49,876 bases of DNA from XYA12-FULL-58-9 sp001798605 (lineage in GTDB: Bacteria; Myxococcota; XYA12-FULL-58-9), in the NCBI GenBank assembly GCA_036736205.1, contig DAINMX010000018.1, forward strand, positions 1 to 49,876. The letters run 5' to 3'. The translations under genes were made by a program, and so were the position numbers. The stretch's first letter is position 1; each line of letters starts with the position of its first letter. Under the pieces are notes generated by a model, which did no database searches, was not told where the DNA came from, and worked only from the letters and a program-made list of their open reading frames with translations. Shown piece after piece: positions 16,232-24,210 of this stretch.

Positions 16232-17317
16232 ATGCGCCACATCAGTGAGTACCGCGACGCGAGTCGTATGGGTCCTCTTCTCGACGCCATTTCAGCGTCG
16301 GTAGCGCGGCCCATCAACCTCATGGAAGTCTGCGGTGGCCAAACCCACAACCTGCTCAAGTATGGCATCGATGCTATGTTGCCTGAGCAGTTGACGATGT
16401 TGCATGGCCCGGGTTGCCCCGTGTGTGTGACGCCCCTCGAGCTCATCGACCAGGCCATCGCTATCGCCAAAATCGAGGACGTCATCGTCACCTCCTTTGG
16501 TGACATGTTGCGGGTGCCCGGCTCGCACACGGATTTGCTCGGAGCACGTTCGGAAGGTGCCGACGTTCGCATCGTCTATTCACCCCTGGACGCGGTCGAC
16601 CTCGCGGAGAAACACAGAGATCGGCAGATCGTCTTTGTTGGGGTTGGTTTCGAGACCACTGCGCCAATCGATGCCCTGGCGGTGTTACGTGCCCGACAAA
16701 AGGATCTCGACAATTTCTCGTTGTTGGCCGCACACGTTCTGGTGCCGCCGGCCATTGATGCTCTGTTGTGTGCCGGTGATGTCAACATTCATGGATTTCT
16801 CGCACCCGGTCATGTCTGTGCGGTGATGGGTTACACGGAATATGAAGCACTTGCTGAGCGGCACGGCGTGCCCATTGTCGTCACTGGTTTCGAGCCCCTT
16901 GATCTGCTCGTCGGTATTCACATGGCCGTTCGGGCAATCCAAACGGGGCAGGCCACGGTATTCAATCAGTATCGTCGTGTTGTCACCCGTGAAGGCAATG
17001 TTCCCGCGCAGCAGACCATGCGTCGCGTTTTCGCACTGTGTGATCGAAAATGGCGTGGTCTCGGCCTGATTCCTAACAGCGGACTGCGCTTGCGAAGTGA
17101 GCTCTCGCGTTTCGATGCGGCGGCGCGATTCGGTGTTGCCGGGCTCACCGCTCGGGAGTCGACAGAGTGTCGCGCCGGTGAGGTGTTGCGTGGTGCGTTG
17201 CAGCCACCGCAATGCGTTGCATTCGCACGCGAGTGTAATCCCGACCACCCTCTTGGTGCGCCCATGGTTTCTGCTGAAGGCGCTTGCGCGGCCTATTACA
17301 ACCATCGGAGAACCTGA
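16232..17317 (+). CDS. hypD: [NiFe] hydrogenase maturation protein HypD
   Basis: An iron-sulfur scaffold protein on which the Fe(CN)2CO unit of [NiFe] hydrogenase is built together with HypC and HypE. It has 361 residues from ATG 16232, and MRHISEYRD matches the usual HypD N-terminus. An in-frame ATG at 16154 overlaps the preceding stop and could add 26 residues. Conserved cysteines are seen in MEVCGGQTHN and HGPGCPVCVTP, and in the C-terminal cluster region with CRAGEVLRG, PPQCVAF, ECNPDHPLGAP and EGACAAYY. It is first in the order hypD-E-A-B-F. Its obligate partner HypC is not encoded in this window. Confidence 0.95.
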   Translation: MRHISEYRDASRMGPLLDAISASVARPINLMEVCGGQTHNLLKYGIDAMLPEQLTMLHGPGCPVCVTPLELIDQAIAIAKIEDVIVTSFGDMLRVPGSHTDLLGARSEGADVRIVYSPLDAVDLAEKHRDRQIVFVGVGFETTAPIDALAVLRARQKDLDNFSLLAAHVLVPPAIDALLCAGDVNIHGFLAPGHVCAVMGYTEYEALAERHGVPIVVTGFEPLDLLVGIHMAVRAIQTGQATVFNQYRRVVTREGNVPAQQTMRRVFALCDRKWRGLGLIPNSGLRLRSELSRFDAAARFGVAGLTARESTECRAGEVLRGALQPPQCVAFARECNPDHPLGAPMVSAEGACAAYYNHRRT

Positions 17318-18357
17318 TGCCAATTGGCCTCTCCTGTCCGTTGCCGCTTGCCCAGTACCCGAAGATCACCATGGCGCACGGCGGCGGCGGTCGTTTGATG
17401 CACATGCTCATCGATGAGCTGTTCACCACGGCTTTTGGGAAGACGGAGGAGCACGACGGCGCAACCCTTGAAGTCGAAGGCGGCAGGATCGCCATCACCA
17501 CGGATTCCTTCGTGGTCAAGCCACTGTTCTTCCCCGGTGGTAACATCGGCACCCTAGCGGTCAACGGCACGGTCAACGATCTCGCCGCCTGCGGCGCGGT
17601 GCCCAAGGCTTTGACCGCTGGCTTCATCCTCGAAGAGGGCTTGCCAACTGAAACTCTTTGGCGCGTCGTACTATCGATGGCTGCGGCAGCCGAAGTCGTC
17701 GGTGTGCCCATCGTCACGGGTGACACCAAGGTGATTGAGCACCGCGACGGTAATGGCCTGTTCATCAACACCACCGGCCTCGGCATGGTTGCCGATGGTG
17801 TGTCGATTGCAGCTGGTCGGGCACGGCCTGGGGATCGCGTTCTTATCAACGGCAGTATCGCTGCCCACGGTGTCGCGGTCATGTCGGTGCGCGAAGGGCT
17901 GAAGTTCGAGTCGGACCTTAAGAGCGACTGTGCACCCTTGGCCGAAATGGTGCAGAGGTTGTTAACCGCAGTCGGCCCCACGGCTGTGCATGTCTTGCGA
18001 GACCCCACTCGAGGTGGGGTGGCCACTACCCTCTGTGAGATTTCCTGTGCCGCACACTGCTGCGTGGTGATCCATGAAGAGACGGTACCAGTCGCCGATG
18101 GCGCTATGGGTGCGTGCGAGATCCTTGGCCTCGATCCCCTCTATGTCGCCAACGAGGGCAAGATGCTCATCATTGTTGCCCCCGATTCAGCCGACGCGGC
18201 ATTGGCGACGTTGCGAGCCCATCCTGACGGCAAGGACGCCGCCATCATCGGTGAGGTGGTCGAGTCACCTCAGGGCAGAGTCATTGGCAGAAACACCTTT
18301 GGCGGCGAGCGGGTTCTCGACATGCACAGTGGCGAGCAACTGCCCCGCATCTGTTGA
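17317..18357 (+). CDS. hypE: [NiFe] hydrogenase maturation protein HypE
   Basis: An ATP-dependent dehydratase that converts a carbamoyl group on its C-terminal cysteine to thiocyanate, the cyanide donor for the hydrogenase iron. It has 346 residues from ATG 17317, with GGAG six bases upstream. The ATG overlaps the hypD stop by one base. It is a PurM/ThiL-like fold with the N-terminal AHGGGGRLMH, VNGTVNDLAACGA in the ATP-binding part, and RDPTRGGVATTL. It ends with the diagnostic PRIC, the acceptor cysteine being the last residue. All family landmarks are intact, so it should be active. Confidence 0.97.
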   Translation: MPIGLSCPLPLAQYPKITMAHGGGGRLMHMLIDELFTTAFGKTEEHDGATLEVEGGRIAITTDSFVVKPLFFPGGNIGTLAVNGTVNDLAACGAVPKALTAGFILEEGLPTETLWRVVLSMAAAAEVVGVPIVTGDTKVIEHRDGNGLFINTTGLGMVADGVSIAAGRARPGDRVLINGSIAAHGVAVMSVREGLKFESDLKSDCAPLAEMVQRLLTAVGPTAVHVLRDPTRGGVATTLCEISCAAHCCVVIHEETVPVADGAMGACEILGLDPLYVANEGKMLIIVAPDSADAALATLRAHPDGKDAAIIGEVVESPQGRVIGRNTFGGERVLDMHSGEQLPRIC

Positions 18358-18413
18358 TGATGAGCTTTGTGGGGTGGCAGTTGATATACTACCGTGATGT
18401 AGCCTGACCGCCG

Positions 18414-18433
18414 GAGGCCAAAAACAAGGCCTC
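18414..18433. promoter_or_regulatory. Short hairpin between hypE and hypA
   Basis: GAGGCC at 18414-18419 pairs with GGCCTC at 18428-18433 around an A-rich 8-base loop. No T-run follows. It may be an mRNA processing or attenuation element within the 91-base hypE-hypA spacer. Confidence 0.35.
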
Positions 18434-18448
18434 GACAGTGAAGTACCC

Positions 18449-18808
18449 ATGCATGAATACAGCATTGTGCAGACGCTCATCGGTTGTGTCGAGAAGGAGA
18501 CACGAGAGGCTCGCGCCCAGGGTGCCGTGGTGCGACGGGTGAACCTGCGCATGGGAGCCTTGTGTGGAGTCGAGTCGGAGCTGTTGCGTTTGGCCTTCGA
18601 GACCTTTCGGGAAAGAAGCGTTTGTGCGGAAGCGGAGCTCCACATCTCCCACGTTGACGCGAAGTGGGCGTGCAGAAGTTGCGGTTTGGAGATAGTCCGG
18701 GGCCCACTGCAATGCTCGCAGTGTGGCAGCCCTGGCAAGCTGTTGCATGGCGATGAGATGATTCTCGAGCGAATTGAGCTCGACGTGACGGAGGCAACTG
18801 ATGTGTGA
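18449..18808 (+). CDS. hypA: Hydrogenase nickel incorporation protein HypA
   Basis: A nickel chaperone that works with HypB to insert nickel into hydrogenase. It has 119 residues. The N-terminal MHEYSI gives the His2 nickel site; most homologues read MHEL or MHEM. The structural zinc site is two CxxC pairs (CRSCG and CSQCG, about residues 75-93). The gene overlaps hypB by eight bases, which suggests coupled translation. It follows hypE after a 91-base gap. Confidence 0.95.
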   Translation: MHEYSIVQTLIGCVEKETREARAQGAVVRRVNLRMGALCGVESELLRLAFETFRERSVCAEAELHISHVDAKWACRSCGLEIVRGPLQCSQCGSPGKLLHGDEMILERIELDVTEATDV

Positions 18809-19484
18809 AGAATGTGGATGCGGCGACCATCACATCGTCTCTCTCGATGTGCAGACCAAGCTACTCGGTAGCAATGACGAGCAGGCCCAGCACAATCGCG
18901 AGCATTTTTCCGAGGCAGGTGTCGTCGCCATCAATCTCATGGGCTCTCCCGGCGCCGGCAAAACGGCGGTCCTCGAGGCGACCGCGGCGGCAATAGGCAA
19001 TCGCTATGCGCTCGGTGCCGTAAGTGGCGACCTGGCCACCGACAACGATGGGGAGCGGTTGCGCAAAGCTGGTATTCCCTCAACAACCATCACCACAGGC
19101 TCGGCGTGCCATCTCGACGCGCGCCTGGTTCATGATGAGCTACACAACGTACCATGGCGGGAGACCGACTTCTTCTTCATCGAAAATGTCGGCAACCTCG
19201 TTTGCCCGGCGATCTATGACCTCGGTCAAAACGCCAACGTCGTGGTTCTCTCGGTCACAGAGGGGGAAGACAAGCCTCTCAAGTATCCGGTGATGTTTCG
19301 CGTTGCCGACCTGGTGCTCATTACCAAAATGGACCTTCTCGAGCATTTGCCGCAGATGTCCATTGAGACACTCGAAGAGAACGTGCGTCGTACCATGCCC
19401 GGCGCCAAAACCATTCGCATGGCTGCGGCCACCGGTTTGGGCGTTCGCGAATGGGTCGAATGGCTGGAAGCGCGCCGCGGCTAG
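18801..19484 (+). CDS. hypB: Hydrogenase nickel incorporation GTPase HypB
   Basis: A SIMIBI-class GTPase that drives nickel delivery from HypA. It has 227 residues. The N-terminus MCEECGCGD carries the CxxCGC high-affinity nickel site known from E. coli. There is no long His-rich stretch, so it is not a nickel-storage type. The Walker A motif GSPGAGKT is at 48-55. ENVGNLVCP contains the cysteine of the metal site in the G domain, and ITKMDLL is the guanine-specificity motif. It lies between hypA and hypF. Confidence 0.96.
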   Translation: MCEECGCGDHHIVSLDVQTKLLGSNDEQAQHNREHFSEAGVVAINLMGSPGAGKTAVLEATAAAIGNRYALGAVSGDLATDNDGERLRKAGIPSTTITTGSACHLDARLVHDELHNVPWRETDFFFIENVGNLVCPAIYDLGQNANVVVLSVTEGEDKPLKYPVMFRVADLVLITKMDLLEHLPQMSIETLEENVRRTMPGAKTIRMAAATGLGVREWVEWLEARRG

Positions 19485-19508
19485 CGCTCAGCCTTTTCCC
19501 TTTATCCA

Positions 19509-21857
19509 ATGACTCAACGTCGCCGAATTACTGTTGAGGGCGCTGTTCAAGGCGTTGGCTTCCGTCCGTTCGTTTATCGGCTCGCGCGAGCCGCGGGGCT
19601 TTCGGGTTGGGTCCTCAACGACAGTGGTGGTGTCACCATAGAGGTAGAAGGAAACAAAGCCTGCCTGGAGGTCTTTCTGCAGAACTTTGAGCAACAGGTC
19701 CCGCCGGCAGCCGTGTTGACTCGAATGGTGGCAATCGACATTGACGCCGTGGGTGACGAGGGTTTTGAGATCCGTCACAGCGCGCACGGCAGCAAGAAGA
19801 CCGTGCTCGTACAAGCAGACCTCGCGACCTGCGCAGAGTGCCTCCTCGATATTGGCCAGGGACGCCGACAAGGTTACGCTTTCACCAATTGCACCAACTG
19901 CGGACCTCGCTTCTCCATTTTGCGCGCCTTGCCCTACGACCGTTCGCAAACGACCATGGCGTCGTTCGAGATGTGTCCCACATGCCAAAGAGAATACGCC
20001 GATCCTTGCGACCGTCGCTTTCACGCACAACCCAATGCCTGCCCGCAGTGCGGTCCCACCCTGCGTCTGCTCGACGCAAACGGCGAGGCCATTGTTGCCG
20101 ACGACCCCATTGCGGCAGCGGCAATGAATCTCGGCCACGGCCGCATTCTCGCATGCAAGGGTCTCGGTGGTTTCCACTTGATGGTCGATGCCACCAACAC
20201 CAAAGCTGTGGAGACGTTGCGCGAACGCAAACATCGACCTAACAAACCTTTTGCGCTGATGGTGGGGAGTCTGCAGATGGCCGGTGAGCTGGCAGAGGTC
20301 AGCCCCCATGCCGCAGCGGCCATGAGTGCGCCTAGCTGCCCGATTATGCTCCTGCCGCGTTTGCCTGCCAGCGTGTCTCGGATTCCTCTTGCGTCTGCGG
20401 TGGCACCGGATCTCGACACTCTCGGGCTCATGCTGCCATCGACGCCTTTGCATCACATGCTTCTTGCCAAGGTTCGCGTACCTTTGGTTGCCACCAGCGG
20501 CAACGTAAGTGAGGAACCGCTTTGCACCAGCACCGCCGAAGCGCTCGAACGTCTCGGCGCGATCGCCGATGTCTTTCTCACCCATGACCGCAGCATCGTG
20601 CGACCCCTCGACGACAGCGTGGCTTGGATTGCATCCGCCATACACACCCACTCGGGAAGCCACCTCCAACTAATTCGGCGGGCGCGAGGTTTTGCGCCAC
20701 TGCCACTTGCGAGCCGCAAAGTTTTGCCAACGGTGCTGGCGGTTGGTGGGCAACAAAAGAACAGTGTCGCCCTGAGCGTCGGCACACAGATTCTCATGAG
20801 TCAACACATCGGCGATCTGGAACATCCAAAGGCCCGGCAGGCCTTTGAGTCCACTGTGGTTGACTTATGTGATCTCTATGAAGCGGAGCCGGAACTGTTG
20901 GTCTGTGACCTGCACCCCGACTACGCCAGCACGCAGTGGGCTGAGTCGGCCACCGCCGCGGGCGGCAGATTCGCGGGCGTCAAACGTTTCGGCGCGCAAC
21001 ACCATCATGCGCATCTCGTATCGTGTCTTGCGGAACATGATGTCGAAGGTCCTGTGCTGGGTTTGTGTTGGGACGGCACCGGCCTCGGCACCGACGGAAC
21101 CATCTGGGGCGGTGAAGCTTTGCTCGGCGACGCAGAATCGTTCACGAGATTCGCTACGCTGCAGCCGTTTTCGCTCCCCGGCGGATCGGCAGCCATACGC
21201 GAGCCCCGCCGCATTGGGCTTGCGCTTGCAGCTGCTGTTGGCATGGCCGACGCCGTCTGTGCAGACGACGTTTTAGACAGCCGCTGCCAGGAGGACAAGC
21301 TTCTCCTCAACATGATCCGCAAAGGCGTAAACTCACCCACAACTACCAGCATGGGCAGACTCTTTGATGGCATTGCGGCGTTGCTTGGTTTCACCCGTGG
21401 CGAGCAAACATTCGAAGCCCAGGCTGCCATGGCCTTAGAGTGTGCCGCACGCCGTGGGCAGGCTTCAGGCGTGGAAATTGACCTTGTGCCAAGCCTCGCG
21501 TTGATTGCAGCACCCGAGAATTTGTTGCCGACCGGTCCGCATCCACCTGGGTTGGTTCTCGATTGGCGCCCGTTCGTCGCTGAACTCATTTCAGGCAAAC
21601 CAGACAGCGAAGAGGCAGCGTTTTGTTTTCATCTGGCGCTCGCACATGCAGCGGTGGCTATCGCCCGTGCTGCCAATGCAGAACGAGTGGCCCTCACCGG
21701 GGGCTGTTTTCAAAACCGCTTATTGCTGGGAACAACGGTCACCGCACTTTTGGCAGCCGGTGTGCAGCCACTTGTTCACAAGATGGTCCCGGCCAATGAC
21801 GGCGGTCTGGCGGTTGGACAGCTCCTCATTGGCGCTGCGGCGTCAGCCAAGAATTGA
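19509..21857 (+). CDS. hypF: Carbamoyltransferase HypF
   Basis: Makes the carbamoyl group for HypE from carbamoyl phosphate and ATP. At 782 residues it is full length. The order is an acylphosphatase domain (1-90, with VQGVGFRPFVYRL), two zinc-finger pairs (CAECLLD, CTNCGPRFS, CPTCQREYADPC, CPQCGP, about 108-185), a YrdC-like domain (about 200-385, LACKGLGGFHLM) and a Kae1-like domain with the HHHAH metal motif at 498-502 plus TGGCFQNRLL. It follows hypB after 24 bases and is the last recognised gene of the cluster. Confidence 0.97.
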   Translation: MTQRRRITVEGAVQGVGFRPFVYRLARAAGLSGWVLNDSGGVTIEVEGNKACLEVFLQNFEQQVPPAAVLTRMVAIDIDAVGDEGFEIRHSAHGSKKTVLVQADLATCAECLLDIGQGRRQGYAFTNCTNCGPRFSILRALPYDRSQTTMASFEMCPTCQREYADPCDRRFHAQPNACPQCGPTLRLLDANGEAIVADDPIAAAAMNLGHGRILACKGLGGFHLMVDATNTKAVETLRERKHRPNKPFALMVGSLQMAGELAEVSPHAAAAMSAPSCPIMLLPRLPASVSRIPLASAVAPDLDTLGLMLPSTPLHHMLLAKVRVPLVATSGNVSEEPLCTSTAEALERLGAIADVFLTHDRSIVRPLDDSVAWIASAIHTHSGSHLQLIRRARGFAPLPLASRKVLPTVLAVGGQQKNSVALSVGTQILMSQHIGDLEHPKARQAFESTVVDLCDLYEAEPELLVCDLHPDYASTQWAESATAAGGRFAGVKRFGAQHHHAHLVSCLAEHDVEGPVLGLCWDGTGLGTDGTIWGGEALLGDAESFTRFATLQPFSLPGGSAAIREPRRIGLALAAAVGMADAVCADDVLDSRCQEDKLLLNMIRKGVNSPTTTSMGRLFDGIAALLGFTRGEQTFEAQAAMALECAARRGQASGVEIDLVPSLALIAAPENLLPTGPHPPGLVLDWRPFVAELISGKPDSEEAAFCFHLALAHAAVAIARAANAERVALTGGCFQNRLLLGTTVTALLAAGVQPLVHKMVPANDGGLAVGQLLIGAAASAKN

Positions 21858-21952
21858 TGGACTTCCGTGATTCACGACTGGACCTTGGCTGCGGGGCACG
21901 ATAGCAGAGCGTTTGTGGCGAGTGATGGAAATGCAGCTGTCGGAGGTTTGCG

Positions 21953-24103
21953 ATGCAAAGTTCTGTTCTCTTGGTTTTTGGCGTTTGTGTAATGGCAATG
22001 GGCAATGGATGCAAACACGCGCCCGCGCCGAAACCCTCGGGTGTATACGACAATGGCATCGTTTATCCCCTGACCAAACAGGTCGAGCACGCCGACAACT
22101 ACCACGGTGTGATGATCAGCGATCCCTATCGCTGGCTTGAGGACCTCGACTCGGCCGACACGGCAGAGTGGGTGAAGAAACAGAACGACCTGACCTTCTC
22201 CTATCTCGAGAAGATTCCCCAACGTGAGGCACTCAAGAAGCGGCTCACTCAATTGTGGAACTTCGAGCGGTACGGCGTTCCGTTTAGGCGCGGTGGTCGA
22301 GTGTTCTTCTCCAAGAATGACGGTCTTCAAGATCAGGCGGTGTTTTACTGGGCCGAGTCGATCGATGCCGAGCCCAAGGTTTTGATCGATCCCAACACCT
22401 TGTCCAAAGACGGTACTGTTGCGTTGTCGAACATATCCGTAAGCAATGACGGGCGTTTTGTCGCCTACGGACTGCAAATCGCCGGTTCAGATTGGGTGCT
22501 CTGGAAGATTCGCAACGTCGACACCGGACGCGATCTCTCCGACAACCTCAAATGGATCAAATTCAGTCAACTCGCCTGGACGTCTGACAATGAAGGCCTG
22601 TTTTACAGCCGCTACCCCAAGCCCAAGAAGGGTGCGACCTATGAGCAACCCAATTACAACAACAAGCTCTACTTCCACCGCCTCGGTACAGAGCAACACG
22701 AGGATGAACTCGTATTCGAGTATCCCCAGGAGAAGGAGTGGCGTTTTGATGCCATCGTTACCGACGATGGTCTCTACGTCATTGTTCTGGTGAGCAAAGG
22801 CACTGACGATCGCTATCGCGTGATGTACAAACGCCTCGACGTCGCCGGGGCTCGCCTCGTCGAGCTCATCGGTAACTTCGATTACGAATACACTCCCATC
22901 GGCAGCCAAGGACCAGTGCTCTACTTCAAGACCACCAACGGCGCACCCCGCGGGAGGGTTATTGCAATCGACACCCGCGATCCGAACCCTGACAGTTGGC
23001 GTGAGGTGGTGCCACAAAAGCATGCAACCATTGATTCGGTATCTATGCTTGGTGGTCAACTGATCGTGGGCTACCTCGTCGACGCCCACAACGAGGTCGA
23101 GGTCTTGGACCTCGATGGCAACCTGCAGCGCAACATTGAGCTTCCTGGCATAGGCAGTGCGTGGGGCTTTGACGGGCGTCAGGATGACAGCGAAACCTTC
23201 TTCGCGTTTTCGAGTTTCGCCCGTCCGACTTCGATCCATCGTTATGACATCAGAAGTGGCGCGGTCACGTTGTTCCGCGAACCCAAGGTGGCGTTCAATC
23301 CCGCCGATTACGAGACGACGCAACTGTTCGCCACGAGCAAAGACGGCACCCGAGTGCCCCTGTTTGTGACCCACAAAAAGGGTCTCGAGCTCGATGGCAA
23401 ACGCCCGACCTATCTGTATGGCTACGGCGGTTTCAACATTTCCATCACGCCGTGGTTCCAAGTCTCGACATTGGTTTGGATGGAGATGGGGGGCGTGTAC
23501 GCCGTTGCGAGTTTGCGCGGCGGCGGAGAGTACGGTGAACAGTGGCACGAAGCCGGGCGTCTCGCCAACAAGCAAAACGTCTTCGACGACTTTGCCGCCT
23601 GTGCCGAGCATTTGATCTCAGCCGGCTACACGTCTACGCCCAAACTCGCCATCGGTGGCGGTTCCAACGGCGGTTTGTTGGTCGGTGCCAGCGTCACCCA
23701 ACGCCCGGACCTTTTTGGCGCTGCCATCGCTCAGGTTGGTGTCCTCGACATGTTACGTTTCCACAAATTCACTATTGGTTGGGCGTGGACAGACGATTAC
23801 GGCTCCTCGGACGACCCCGATGGCTTCAAAGTGTTGCGGGCCTACTCACCGCTTCACAATCTCAAAACAGGTACCCATTATCCGGCAACACTGTTGGTCA
23901 CTGCTGACCACGACGATCGTGTGGTTCCATCCCACAGCTTCAAGTTTGCCGCCGCCATGCAGGCGGCCCAATCTGGGGACGCACCCGTGTTGATTCGCAT
24001 TGAGACCCGTGCCGGGCATGGGGCGGGCAAACCCACATCCAAGCAGATCGAAGAGGTTGCCGATTCCTGGTCATTTCTTTTGCGCGAACTAGGCATAGAC
24101 TAG
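21953..24103 (+). CDS. Prolyl oligopeptidase (S9A) lipoprotein
   Basis: A serine peptidase that cleaves short peptides after proline. It has 716 residues from ATG 21953, with GGAGG six bases upstream. The N-terminal signal ends GNGC, a lipobox, so the enzyme is likely anchored in the envelope. A beta-propeller fills about residues 70-440. The alpha/beta hydrolase domain carries S571 (GGGSNGGLL), D654 (DHDDRVVP) and H689 (RAGHGAG). Their spacing matches the pig enzyme closely. RYDIRSG and YGYGGFNISITP are further S9A landmarks. It is probably transcribed alone. Confidence 0.95.
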   Translation: MQSSVLLVFGVCVMAMGNGCKHAPAPKPSGVYDNGIVYPLTKQVEHADNYHGVMISDPYRWLEDLDSADTAEWVKKQNDLTFSYLEKIPQREALKKRLTQLWNFERYGVPFRRGGRVFFSKNDGLQDQAVFYWAESIDAEPKVLIDPNTLSKDGTVALSNISVSNDGRFVAYGLQIAGSDWVLWKIRNVDTGRDLSDNLKWIKFSQLAWTSDNEGLFYSRYPKPKKGATYEQPNYNNKLYFHRLGTEQHEDELVFEYPQEKEWRFDAIVTDDGLYVIVLVSKGTDDRYRVMYKRLDVAGARLVELIGNFDYEYTPIGSQGPVLYFKTTNGAPRGRVIAIDTRDPNPDSWREVVPQKHATIDSVSMLGGQLIVGYLVDAHNEVEVLDLDGNLQRNIELPGIGSAWGFDGRQDDSETFFAFSSFARPTSIHRYDIRSGAVTLFREPKVAFNPADYETTQLFATSKDGTRVPLFVTHKKGLELDGKRPTYLYGYGGFNISITPWFQVSTLVWMEMGGVYAVASLRGGGEYGEQWHEAGRLANKQNVFDDFAACAEHLISAGYTSTPKLAIGGGSNGGLLVGASVTQRPDLFGAAIAQVGVLDMLRFHKFTIGWAWTDDYGSSDDPDGFKVLRAYSPLHNLKTGTHYPATLLVTADHDDRVVPSHSFKFAAAMQAAQSGDAPVLIRIETRAGHGAGKPTSKQIEEVADSWSFLLRELGID

Positions 24104-24210
24104 GCCGATCTGGAAAAGGTGCCAACCGCCAGAAGAGGCCTGACCTCTAGCACATTGTTATCGGCTCACGTGATTCGGTCAAGATGTTGGATGAGATTCT
24201 CTGCCTAAAC

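Noticed and set aside
18358..18448. Possible hypC between hypE and hypA
   Set aside because: The spacer is 91 bases, too short for HypC (about 75-90 residues), and no MC start with the family pattern is present.
19488..20669. A 393-codon open frame on the minus strand
   Set aside because: It lies opposite hypF, which has full domain structure. The antisense frame is His/Arg/Gly-rich without recognisable motifs.
22487..23611. A 374-codon minus-strand open frame
   Set aside because: Antisense to the prolyl oligopeptidase, whose propeller and catalytic triad are intact.
24134..24148. Terminator hairpin AGAGG/CCTCT after the prolyl oligopeptidase gene
   Set aside because: The stem is only five base pairs and no T-run follows.
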